A stretch of 64,000 nucleotides of DNA, from the NCBI GenBank assembly GCA_041678045.1, contig JBAYOV010000007.1, positions 1-64,000 of the forward strand, read 5' to 3'. Origin of the DNA: UBA2357 sp041678045. GTDB lineage: Bacteria > Pseudomonadota > Gammaproteobacteria > Burkholderiales > Rhodocyclaceae. The position numbers and the translations under genes are program-made. The notes under the pieces were generated by a model. It was not told the DNA's origin. It saw nothing but the letters and a program-made list of their open reading frames with translations, and did no database searches. Numbering within the stretch: the first letter of the stretch is position 1; each line of letters begins with the position of its first letter. This document shows, one piece after another, positions 1 to 7,833 of this stretch.

Positions 1-2
1 CG

Positions 3-131
3 ATCAATTTGAAGAATATGGCCGTGAGTTCCACGGTTTCAGCCTGTGGAGAGGAAGGCGCTGGCCGCGCTCGCAAGAGCGCGGTGAAACCGGCCTCGGT
101 GAAGCAGGAAGTCAGCTTTGTTCCTGTCTAG
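3..131 (+). CDS. 3' end of an unidentified gene, or a tiny ORF, upstream of two peptide-type exporters
   Basis: An open frame runs from the window edge to a TAG stop at 129-131. The visible tail is 42 residues, rich in Ser, Ala, Val and Lys, with one Cys and the ending VSFVPV. An ATG at 18 would give a 37-residue peptide, but its only Shine-Dalgarno-like bases (GAAG) sit too close to it. I do not recognise the sequence. It lies 34 bases before the first exporter gene on the same strand, so it may be the end of a gene in the same operon. Whether it is a large protein tail or a small exported peptide cannot be decided without the sequence upstream. Confidence 0.35.
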   Translation: MNLKNMAVSSTVSACGEEGAGRARKSAVKPASVKQEVSFVPV

Positions 132-165
132 GCAGGAATGAGCAAGTCTGACGGAACGGCTCACG

Positions 166-1815
166 ATGGATTTCCCCCGGATGAAACTTCTCGACCTGCT
201 GGCCTCTGGCGACCGGAGGCTGATCTCGCAGTTGATCGCACTTGCCGCACTGTCAGGCGGCGGCAGTGCATTGCTGCTGGCGATCGTGAACGCTGCGGCA
301 CAAGAGATCGTCGACAACGGAGTGGATCAGGTCGACCTGTGGCTGGCCGCCGCGTTTGCCGGCGTGGCCACGCTCTTCTTCGTGGCCGAGACCCGTCTCA
401 TCGGGCGGGTCGGCCTGGAAATCGAGAACGGCATCCACCAACTGCGCACACGCCTGCTGGCCATGCTGGCACGCGCGGACTATGCCCGTATCGAACGCTT
501 CGGGCAGGCACGGCTGTTCGAGAGCATCACCCACAGCAGCCAGGCCATCTCCCAGCACTCCCAGTATCTGGCTTCGGCATTTCGCTCGCTGGTGGTGGTG
601 ATCGCCGTGCTGCTGTATGTGCTGTGGCTGTCGCCGCTGGCCTTCGTGCTGGTGATCGCCACCACGGTCTGCGGGGCGTGGATCTACATGCGCCTCAACC
701 ATGGCCTGGTGGAAGCCTTCCTGCGCCTGGGGCGCATCGAGAACCGCATGTTCGAACGGGTGGCCGACCTGTTTGCCGGCATCCGTGAGGTGCGCATGTG
801 GTCGGCCCGCAACGCCGCGCTCGGCCACGCCTTCGAGACGGCTTCCGCCGACAAGCGCGATGCCGGCACCACGCTGCACGGACTGGTATTCCAGCAGTCG
901 GTGGTCGGCATGGTGGCCTTTTACATCCTGCTCGCGGTGGTGGTGTTCGTGGTGCCGGTGCATTCACCGGACTTCAGCGGCTCGGTCAGCAAGGTAGCCA
1001 CTGCGGTGCTGTTCATGATCGGCCCAATCAGTGTGGTGGTGCAGTCCGCCTCGGTGCTGAACGCGGCCGAGAGCGCCGCCCGGCGCATGTTCTCGCTTGC
1101 CGACGAGCTCGCCACCATGGGAGAGGCGGTCGATACCGACCCCGCCACGATGCTGGACGTTGCCACCAACTTCACCACCCTGCGCCTTGAGGGCGTCGGC
1201 TATCGCTATGCCGGAGACGACCGGGCACATGGTTTTCAGCTCGGGCCGCTGGACCTGTCCATCCGGCGCGGCGAAATCCTGTTCGTGACCGGTGGCAACG
1301 GCTCCGGGAAGTCCACCTTCGTGAAGCTGCTCACCGGGCTGTACCACCCCACCGAAGGCCGGATGATGCTCGACGACAAACCGCTGGGCATGCGCAACCT
1401 GCAGTCCTACCGGCATCTGATTGCCACCGTGTTCTCCGACTTTCACCTGTTTTCCCGGCTGCATGGCTGCTCCCCCGAGCAACTGCACGAAGCCGGCGAG
1501 TGGCTCCAGCGGCTGCACATCGAGCATGTCACCTCGATCGACGACAGCGGCCGGATCAGCAACACCCGGCTGTCACAGGGACAGCGCAAGCGGCTGGCCC
1601 TGGTCGTGGCGATTCTGGAGCAACGCCCGATCCTCGTGCTCGATGAGTGGGCGGCCGACCAGGACCCGCACTTCAGGCGCGTGTTCTACCGCGAAATCCT
1701 GCCCATGCTCAAGGCACGCGGCATCACGGTGATTGCCGTCACCCACGACGACCACTACTTCGACGCCGCCGACCGTCGCATTCACTTTGAAAACGGTCGC
1801 CTGCAGGAACAATGA
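166..1815 (+). CDS. Cyclic-peptide/siderophore-type ABC exporter, fused permease and ATPase (PvdE/SyrD family)
   Basis: The 549-residue protein has an N-terminal transmembrane domain (hydrophobic segments near residues 20-45, 60-80, 140-180 and 245-290) and a C-terminal ATPase. Walker A is GGNGSGKST near residue 376, the signature is LSQGQRKR near 469, and Walker B continues into LDEWAADQDPHFRR near 489, a run typical of the PvdE/SyrD group. The switch histidine lies in VTHDD near 527. Known relatives export cyclic or modified peptides and siderophore precursors across the inner membrane. The start at 166 is the first ATG of the frame; ATG 181 is an alternative and neither has a strong ribosome site. 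The stop overlaps the start of a second gene of the same family. The substrate is unknown. Confidence 0.85.
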   Translation: MDFPRMKLLDLLASGDRRLISQLIALAALSGGGSALLLAIVNAAAQEIVDNGVDQVDLWLAAAFAGVATLFFVAETRLIGRVGLEIENGIHQLRTRLLAMLARADYARIERFGQARLFESITHSSQAISQHSQYLASAFRSLVVVIAVLLYVLWLSPLAFVLVIATTVCGAWIYMRLNHGLVEAFLRLGRIENRMFERVADLFAGIREVRMWSARNAALGHAFETASADKRDAGTTLHGLVFQQSVVGMVAFYILLAVVVFVVPVHSPDFSGSVSKVATAVLFMIGPISVVVQSASVLNAAESAARRMFSLADELATMGEAVDTDPATMLDVATNFTTLRLEGVGYRYAGDDRAHGFQLGPLDLSIRRGEILFVTGGNGSGKSTFVKLLTGLYHPTEGRMMLDDKPLGMRNLQSYRHLIATVFSDFHLFSRLHGCSPEQLHEAGEWLQRLHIEHVTSIDDSGRISNTRLSQGQRKRLALVVAILEQRPILVLDEWAADQDPHFRRVFYREILPMLKARGITVIAVTHDDHYFDAADRRIHFENGRLQEQ

Positions 1816-3455
1816 CCATGCAGTTGCTCAAGCTCATCCGCGACGAAGCCAGGCTGGACACGCGCACGGTGCTCGCCCTGTCGGTGATGTCCGCAGTCTC
1901 CACCACGCTGGTGCTGGTGGTGGTCAACAGCGCCGCCGAACAGGCCGGCAACGGTGAGGTGGACCTGCGCCTGCTGCTGTTGATGGCGCTTGCCACGCTG
2001 GGTTTCGCCTGGTCGCAAAGGCTGGCCAACCTGCTCACCGCACGCGAAATCGAACGGGTGCTGCACGACATGCGGCTGCGCCTCTTCGGCAGCGCCCGCA
2101 ACGCCCGGCCCGACACCCTCTCCGCCGTCGGCCAGGGCGCGCTGCAATCGGCCCTCACCCAGGAGATGCAGGGCATCTCCAACACCCTGCCAATGATCCT
2201 GCTGGGCGTGCAGCAACTCGTGATGCTGGTCTTCGTGAGCCTGTACATGGCCTGGATGTCGCTGATTGCCTTCCTGCTCACGATGGCCTTCTCGGTGCTC
2301 GCCACCTTGCTGCATGTGCAACGCATGCATGAAGTGCTGGACAAGAACCGGCGCGCCCGCGAGGAGGAAGGACGGCTGTTCGACGGGCTCACCGACCTGC
2401 TGCACGGCTTCAAGGAAGTGCGCATGAGCCGCGCCCGCGAAACGGCCCTGATCGACGCGCTGGATGGCTACTCCGCCGAGGCCCGCATCGCAAAGTCGGC
2501 CATCCGGCGGCAGTGGGCGCTGGAACTGGCGCTGGTGCAGCTGGCCTTCTACCTCATCATGGCGCTGATGGTGTTCGTGGTGCCGCTGTTTACCACCGAC
2601 TTTCACGACATGGCCGTGCAGGCCACCACCGCCGCGCTGTTCATGATCGGCCCGATTGGCGCGATCCTGCAGACCATTCCCGCGCTCGGCGAGGCCAACA
2701 CCTCGCTGCAGCGCATTGCCACGCTGGAGCAGCGCCTGCAGGCCCGGCTGAGCCAGGACGGTAGCGCCAGCAACGAGGCCATGCAGGCGCTGGAGGGGGC
2801 CAGCCCCCTGCATGAGATCGCCCTGAACGGCCTGCGCTTCGCGTACCCGGACGGCAGCGGCAGCCAAGGCTTTGCGATCGGACCGCTGGAGGCCTGCTTC
2901 CGGGCGGGAGAAATCAGCTTCATCACCGGCGGCAACGGTTCGGGCAAGTCCACCCTGATCAGCCTGCTCACCGGGCTGCGCCCCCCTGACGAGGGCTGCA
3001 TCACGGTCAATCAAGCGCCGGTACGCCATGAACAGCTGCAAGCCTACCGCGACCAGTTCGCCACCGTGCTGGCGGACTACCACCTGTTTCGCGAACTGCA
3101 CGGCCTGGACACGCCAGACCCCGAGCGCGTGCGCACCCTGCTGAAAACCATGGAAATCGACCACAAGGTGACGCTCGAAGGTCATGCCTTCTCCACCCTC
3201 GACTTGTCCCAGGGGCAGCGCAAGCGGGTGGCGCTGATCGCGGCCCTGCTGGAAAACAAGCCCGTGCTGGTGCTGGACGAATGGGCCGCCGACCAGGACC
3301 CGCATTTCCGCACAGTGTTCTACGAGCAGTTACTGCCTGAGCTGAAGGCGCAGGGCAAGATCATCATCTGCGTCACCCACGACGACCGCTGGTTCCACCA
3401 GGCGGACCGCCTGTATCAGATGCGCGACGGACGTCTGGCCTGCCTGCGCGGCTGA
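1812..3455 (+). CDS. Second PvdE/SyrD-type ABC exporter in tandem
   Basis: This 547-residue permease-ATPase has the same architecture as the preceding gene and overlaps it by four bases (ATGA). Walker A is GGNGSGKST near residue 374, the signature LSQGQRKR lies near 465, followed by LDEWAADQDPHFR and VTHDD. The two proteins are clearly paralogous but far from identical, which points to an old duplication and possibly a heterodimeric exporter, because this family works as dimers of half-transporters. A second in-frame ATG at 1818 could also be the start. The gene ends 35 bases before the convergent ammonia-lyase gene. The exported compound cannot be read from the window. Confidence 0.85.
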   Translation: MTMQLLKLIRDEARLDTRTVLALSVMSAVSTTLVLVVVNSAAEQAGNGEVDLRLLLLMALATLGFAWSQRLANLLTAREIERVLHDMRLRLFGSARNARPDTLSAVGQGALQSALTQEMQGISNTLPMILLGVQQLVMLVFVSLYMAWMSLIAFLLTMAFSVLATLLHVQRMHEVLDKNRRAREEEGRLFDGLTDLLHGFKEVRMSRARETALIDALDGYSAEARIAKSAIRRQWALELALVQLAFYLIMALMVFVVPLFTTDFHDMAVQATTAALFMIGPIGAILQTIPALGEANTSLQRIATLEQRLQARLSQDGSASNEAMQALEGASPLHEIALNGLRFAYPDGSGSQGFAIGPLEACFRAGEISFITGGNGSGKSTLISLLTGLRPPDEGCITVNQAPVRHEQLQAYRDQFATVLADYHLFRELHGLDTPDPERVRTLLKTMEIDHKVTLEGHAFSTLDLSQGQRKRVALIAALLENKPVLVLDEWAADQDPHFRTVFYEQLLPELKAQGKIIICVTHDDRWFHQADRLYQMRDGRLACLRG

Positions 3456-3490
3456 GCCACCCTCACACCCTGCCTTGCCCCCCGGCCCCC

Positions 3491-4729
3491 TCAGGCGCAC
3501 AACGGCCCTTCGCTGTTGATCGCCAACACCCGGCTGCACGCATCGAGCCCCAGCGCCTCACGCAGTTGCCGGTCGCTCGCAGCCTGCCACAGCCCCGCCA
3601 GCCCGGCCACGCCCGTGTCGCCCGTGGCCAGCGGTGCATCGCCGAACGCCCCGGCAGACAGCTGTGCCTGCAACTGCGCAGCGGTCGCCTCCGGCACGGT
3701 CAATGCCGCACTCGCCCACCGCCGGAGCAGAGCAAAGGCCGACGCGCTCGGTCGCCCGCAGGACAGGCCGACCATGCGCGTCTCCAGCCCGCCCGGCACG
3801 CTCACCAACCGCCCGGTGCACAGGCTGTCGCGCACACAGGCTGCGCGCTCGGGTTCCACCGTGATGACCCTCGGCCGATACGTGCTGGCAGCAAACAAGC
3901 CACTCAACACCCCGGCCGCCACTCCGCCCACACCGCACTGCAGAAAGAAGTGCGTGGGGCCCTCACCCGAACCCGGACCGGCCAGCGGGTTATTATTAAC
4001 CCGGCCCTTAAAGTCACTGCCAACCGTTCGGGCTGAGCCTGTCGAAGCCCAGTCCCGGCAGCGCCCTTCGACAAGCTCAGGGCGAACGGAAACAGCATGC
4101 TCAAGGGCCGGGTCAATAATAGCCAGACGATCATCCAGCTGGCTGGCCAGCTCGCTGCCCAGCAGTGCGTATCCGGCCATGATGCGCTCCACCACCGCAT
4201 CGCCCGGCGTGTCATCGGTATCGCTCACCAGCAGGCATCCCGGAGCCCCGGCGGCGTGCGCGGCAGCGTGCACCGCATCGTCGTAGGTCCCTGCCACCGC
4301 CACCACCTCGGCGCCTTCGTCACGGATGCGCTGCACGCGCAACGCATCGACCCCTTGCCCGACAAAAATGCGTGCCCGCCCACCCAACCGACGTGCTGCC
4401 CAGGCCAGGGCCAGGCCATGATTCCCGTCGGTGGCCGCCACCGCGCACCAGTCCTCCCCCCCGCCATGGGTGCGCAGCAGACGTTGCAGGGCGTAGGGCG
4501 CCCCCAGCGCCTTGACGCCGCCCTTGCCGAAGCGGGCGCTCTCATCCTTCACCCACACCTGCCCCAGCCCCAGCGCACGTGCAAGGCCGGGCATGCCGAG
4601 CAGAGGCGTGGCGCGATACTCCGGCCAACCCCGCAGGGTGTGCGCGGCATCGGCCAGCAGGGCTTCGGGCAAGCCCCCCGCATGCTCACACGGCAGGACA
4701 TCGACTGGCTGGAAGAACATGATGGGCAT
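3491..4729 (-). CDS. dpaL: Diaminopropionate ammonia-lyase-like PLP enzyme with an in-frame repeat insertion
   Basis: This is a fold-type II PLP enzyme of about 412 residues. The family converts 2,3-diaminopropionate to pyruvate and ammonia in the cytoplasm. The motif KDESARFGKGGVKALG carries the expected PLP lysine, and QCGVGGVAAG is the glycine-rich segment preceding the C-terminal half. The end SRVLAINSEG matches the family terminus. Residues about 203-247 are encoded by a palindromic repeat (see the entry at 3990) absent from normal family members, inserted just before the conserved PTHFF-QCGVGG segment. ATG 4729 is preferred because a longer frame to 4873 adds low-complexity sequence without family similarity; ATG 4720 is also possible. 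The enzyme may or may not tolerate the insert. It is divergent from the TAXI gene. Confidence 0.8.
   Translation of the reverse strand: MPIMFFQPVDVLPCEHAGGLPEALLADAAHTLRGWPEYRATPLLGMPGLARALGLGQVWVKDESARFGKGGVKALGAPYALQRLLRTHGGGEDWCAVAATDGNHGLALAWAARRLGGRARIFVGQGVDALRVQRIRDEGAEVVAVAGTYDDAVHAAAHAAGAPGCLLVSDTDDTPGDAVVERIMAGYALLGSELASQLDDRLAIIDPALEHAVSVRPELVEGRCRDWASTGSARTVGSDFKGRVNNNPLAGPGSGEGPTHFFLQCGVGGVAAGVLSGLFAASTYRPRVITVEPERAACVRDSLCTGRLVSVPGGLETRMVGLSCGRPSASAFALLRRWASAALTVPEATAAQLQAQLSAGAFGDAPLATGDTGVAGLAGLWQAASDRQLREALGLDACSRVLAINSEGPLCA
3990..4122. repeat. Nested palindromic repeat element inserted in frame within dpaL
   Basis: Outer arms at 3990-4010 and 4102-4122 are inverted copies matching at 18 of 21 positions. 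Inside them, 4025-4050 and 4063-4088 form a second inverted pair (21 of 26) containing GAGCCTGTCGAAGCCC and its near-complement CTTCGACAAGCTCAGGGCG. Read on the dpaL strand the inner part encodes RPELVEG and DWASTGSART. This is the widespread interspersed palindrome that shows up as 'RPELVEG'-type peptides in proteobacterial proteins. The total length keeps the reading frame open. Confidence 0.85.
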
Positions 4730-4782
4730 TCCATGAGCAAGCCGAACGGTGTGATGAGCGGCCGTGAAGGGAGCCGAAACGT

Positions 4783-6057
4783 ATGGTAGTGTTTCAGCCT
4801 GTGTCAGAGGATTATGCCATCTTGCCCTCCATCGCCCCACAGCCCTCCCTCCCCGCGCCGGCACACAGCGCAACCCGACAGGCCAGCCGCGCGCAGACTG
4901 GCGTCCGGGCGCAGGGCAAACGGGGGACAGTACATCGCGGGGCCGGACGCCTCATGGTGCTGGCCACCCTCGCCTGCCTGACCGCCTTGCCGGCCAGCGC
5001 ACAAGGCAGCCCCCCCCAACCCGGGCTGTTCAAGCCCGATGCCATTCCGCTGCAGCAGTACCAGGCATCGCGCAACGACGCTCGCCCCAGTGGCACCGCA
5101 CCGACCAGCGATGAGTACTTTCTGGCGATCTACAGCGGCAGCACCAGCGGCTTCTATTTCCGCGCCGCCAGCACCATCTGCGCCCTGATGCGTCGCACCC
5201 ACGAACAGCACCGCATCCGCTGCGTACCGCTGCGCTCGCAGGGCGCGGGCAGCAACCTGCGGCTGCTGCAGGAAGGCCGGGTACAGGTCGCGCTGGTGCA
5301 GTCCAACAACAACTGGGACCTTGCCCGCACGCCCGGGCAGGCCACCCAGGCCCGTTCGGTGATGTCCTTCCACGATGAAACCGGCCTGCTCGTGGTCCGC
5401 CCAGACTCGGGCATCCGCTCGCTCGCCGATCTGCGCGGCAAGCGCATCAATGTGGGGCCGGACAGTTCTGCCTCGAAGGCCTTGTGGACCGCCCTGCTGG
5501 AGGCCAGCAACATCGACACCGCCGCGCTGGGCCGCATCTACTCGGTGGCGCAGGACTACAACGTGATCGGTCTGTGCCAGAACTACATCGATGCCTTCGG
5601 GCTGTGGATCGGCCACCCGGCGGGCCCGGTGAATGAGGCCCTGAAGGGCTGCAACGCACGCCTGGTGGGCATGACCGGAGAAGGCGTGGACCGCCTGATT
5701 GCCGACAGCCCCTACTACTTCCGCCAACGCCTGCCGGCCGGCACCTACGCCGGTCAGCAGGCAGACATCGAATCCTACGGCTTCAAGGCCTCACTCATCG
5801 CGGATGCCCGCGCCAGCCCCTACGTGGTGTATTGGCTCACCCGCATCATTCACGAAAATGTGGACCGGCTGCGCGAGATGCATCCCGGCCTGCATAGCCT
5901 GGATGCGCAGGAGATGGTGCAGAAGGGCAATTTCCTGCCCTTTCACGACGGGGCCGCCTGCTACTGGCAGGGCGGCGCGCAGGCCTGCGCATGGCGCGAA
6001 GCCTACCCGGAGCTGGCCACCGAGCCGGCGCCCCATCCGGACGCCCTGTCGCGCTGA
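4783..6057 (+). CDS. TAXI-family periplasmic solute-binding protein (TRAP type), orphan
   Basis: The mature part begins after a hydrophobic stretch, LATLACLTALPASAQG, which looks like a signal peptide. The GSTSGFYFRAASTIC segment, followed by R-QGAGSNLRLLQEGRVQVALVQ and later LRGKRINVGPDSS, is typical of TAXI binding proteins of TRAP transporters. From ATG 4783 the product would be 424 residues with an unusually long n-region of about 58 residues. ATG 4954 starts right at the hydrophobic core but leaves no positive charge, and TTG 4822 is a third option, so the start is unsettled. No TRAP membrane subunits (usually a fused 4TM-12TM protein) lie beside it, so its partner is elsewhere or it has another role. 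It is divergent from dpaL. Confidence 0.8.
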   Translation: MVVFQPVSEDYAILPSIAPQPSLPAPAHSATRQASRAQTGVRAQGKRGTVHRGAGRLMVLATLACLTALPASAQGSPPQPGLFKPDAIPLQQYQASRNDARPSGTAPTSDEYFLAIYSGSTSGFYFRAASTICALMRRTHEQHRIRCVPLRSQGAGSNLRLLQEGRVQVALVQSNNNWDLARTPGQATQARSVMSFHDETGLLVVRPDSGIRSLADLRGKRINVGPDSSASKALWTALLEASNIDTAALGRIYSVAQDYNVIGLCQNYIDAFGLWIGHPAGPVNEALKGCNARLVGMTGEGVDRLIADSPYYFRQRLPAGTYAGQQADIESYGFKASLIADARASPYVVYWLTRIIHENVDRLREMHPGLHSLDAQEMVQKGNFLPFHDGAACYWQGGAQACAWREAYPELATEPAPHPDALSR

Positions 6058-6073
6058 ATGGCAGCACGCCCGC

Positions 6074-6763
6074 TCAACTCACCGGGTCAGGCCCAGGCCG
6101 GCGAAACAGCATCGCCGGCCCACCTGCCCACTCCGGCTGGGGCGCATCGTCCCGGCCGGCAATGAGCGCACACCCCTGCCAGCCTTGCGCCAGCAGCGCG
6201 CGCTGGCCCTCGATGTCGGCGCACGACAGCGAACGAACCGCCTCCTGCCAGCGCAGCGGCGCGGCCAGCAGGTCGAGGCGCATCAGATAACGCCAGCCCC
6301 CGAAACGCTGCCGCAGGCCACGCGCACGAAGCCCGGCCTGCAGCAGGTTCAGGACACTCGCCGGGTTGTCCGGCGCGGCCGTCGCCAGCACAATGTCCCT
6401 GCCCTGCGCCCGCGCCAGAGTCAGGCGCAGCTCGATCAGCTGGCGCTGCAGCCCCCGACCGCGCCACGGCGGGCTGACCGCCACCCCGTCCAGATGCGCC
6501 ACCCGGCGCAGCTCTGCCGCACTCAGGCCATGATCCTCGCCGAAATTCGGCGCCCCTTCAGCGGGCAGACCAAGCACCGCATAGGCCACCAGCCGGCCGT
6601 GCGCGAACACCCCGGCAATCCGGCCGCACTCGGCCATGTGTGCGGCAAAGAAAGCATCGTGCTCACGCGCCACCCGCCCGGCCGGCACGCCCCGCAGCGC
6701 CTCGGCATGCAGGGCGATCACCTCCGGCAGATGGCCGTGGTCCAGCCAGCGACATTCACTCAC
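6074..6763 (-). CDS. GNAT-family N-acetyltransferase
   Basis: The 229-residue protein carries the acetyl-CoA binding signature of the GNAT fold, VAVSPPWRGRGLQRQLI near residues 93-109, followed by an A-A-N-P loop (ATAAPDNPASVLNLL) typical of the later part of the domain. The substrate cannot be inferred. The start is GTG at 6763, which overlaps the stop of the upstream binding-protein gene by four bases (GTGA), so translation is probably coupled. It is the last gene of a three-gene minus-strand operon with the binding protein and the sensor-MFS fusion. The stop lies 16 bases from the convergent TAXI gene. Confidence 0.75.
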   Translation of the reverse strand: MSECRWLDHGHLPEVIALHAEALRGVPAGRVAREHDAFFAAHMAECGRIAGVFAHGRLVAYAVLGLPAEGAPNFGEDHGLSAAELRRVAHLDGVAVSPPWRGRGLQRQLIELRLTLARAQGRDIVLATAAPDNPASVLNLLQAGLRARGLRQRFGGWRYLMRLDLLAAPLRWQEAVRSLSCADIEGQRALLAQGWQGCALIAGRDDAPQPEWAGGPAMLFRRPGPDPVS

Positions 6764-7833
6764 TCGATCACCTCCGCATAGTCCAGCAAGGGCAGCGGTG
6801 GATACAGCCCCAACCGGTGCGCGGCCGACAGGCGAATCAGATAGGCAAAGCGGTCCAGCGTTTCGATCGGGATGTCCTCAGGGGAGCGCCCGTCGCGCAG
6901 AATCTGCAACGCCTTTTCTGCCGCCAGACGGCCCACCAACTCATAGCGGCTGACCAGCCCGAACAGGGCCTGGCCGTCCCGCACCTCCAGCGCGGTGGCC
7001 GTGAAGGCCGGCAGACGGTACCTGAAACCGGCTTCGGTCAGCACATCCCGGTGGTTGCCGATGAAATTGTCGGGGCCGATATACAGCACCTCCACCCCAC
7101 GCCCGGCCAGTTCCGCCACCGCCGGCGCAATGTCCTCCACGCGCGCCGGGCCGTCTTCCCCCAGCGCCCACGCCTCGACTTCGAAACCCAGTTGCCCACC
7201 CAGTGCCTTCAAAGCCGACAGACTGGCCCGCGAGGCCGGCTCGGCGAAGTTGTACACCACGCCCAGCCGACGCATCGGCAGATACGCCCGGATCGCCGCG
7301 ATCTGCGCCTCCATCGGCGCAATATGCGAGACACCGGTCAGGTTTCGCCGGCTGCGACCATCCGCCGGAATCAGGCCGGTATCCACCGGAGCGGCCACCA
7401 TCACGAACACCACCGGCACACCGTCCAGCCCGGGCAACCCGGCCAACCCGGCCAACGACTCCTCGTGGCGCCCCGCAACCCCGAGCGTCACCCCGGTGCC
7501 CCAGGTGTACACCAGCTCCGGTGGGTCGGCACGCAGGCGTGCCAGCACGCCGGGCAGCGCAGACAGGTCGCGCGCCAGATCATGCACTTCGATACGCAAC
7601 GGCAGGCCCGCTTCGGCAATGCGCTCGCGAAACCCCTGCTCGACCTCGGTTTCGCCACGCCACAGCACCATCGCCACACGCAACGGCCGCGCAGGCCGGA
7701 CGACCGCTTGCGGCTCCACCGCGCGCACCGTGCCGGGCAGCGGCCCCCAGACCGTCCCCATGAGGCCGGCCAGCCCCTGCAGGAGCCGACGGCGACGCGT
7801 ACTGCGGAGCCCCGCCTGCTCACCTCGTTTCAT
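6760..7833 (-). CDS. Periplasmic substrate-binding protein of the ABC_sub_bind type (PF04392-like), no ABC partner nearby
   Basis: The 357-residue protein starts with MKRGEQAGLRSTRRRRLLQG, a twin-arginine-like n-region before a hydrophobic segment ending near AVEP. The body reads as a type I periplasmic binding fold: LRVAMVLWRGETEVEQGFRE, then VYTWGTGVTLGVAG, then FVMVAAPVDTGLI and VYNFAEPASRASL. ATG 7833 is chosen because it overlaps the end of the upstream sensor-MFS gene and precedes the export signal. A longer frame up to 7875 only adds sequence inside that gene. No ABC permease or ATPase is adjacent. The operon instead places it behind a protein with two extracytoplasmic domains, so a ligand-sensing partnership is plausible but unproven. 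Confidence 0.8.
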   Translation of the reverse strand: MKRGEQAGLRSTRRRRLLQGLAGLMGTVWGPLPGTVRAVEPQAVVRPARPLRVAMVLWRGETEVEQGFRERIAEAGLPLRIEVHDLARDLSALPGVLARLRADPPELVYTWGTGVTLGVAGRHEESLAGLAGLPGLDGVPVVFVMVAAPVDTGLIPADGRSRRNLTGVSHIAPMEAQIAAIRAYLPMRRLGVVYNFAEPASRASLSALKALGGQLGFEVEAWALGEDGPARVEDIAPAVAELAGRGVEVLYIGPDNFIGNHRDVLTEAGFRYRLPAFTATALEVRDGQALFGLVSRYELVGRLAAEKALQILRDGRSPEDIPIETLDRFAYLIRLSAAHRLGLYPPLPLLDYAEVIE

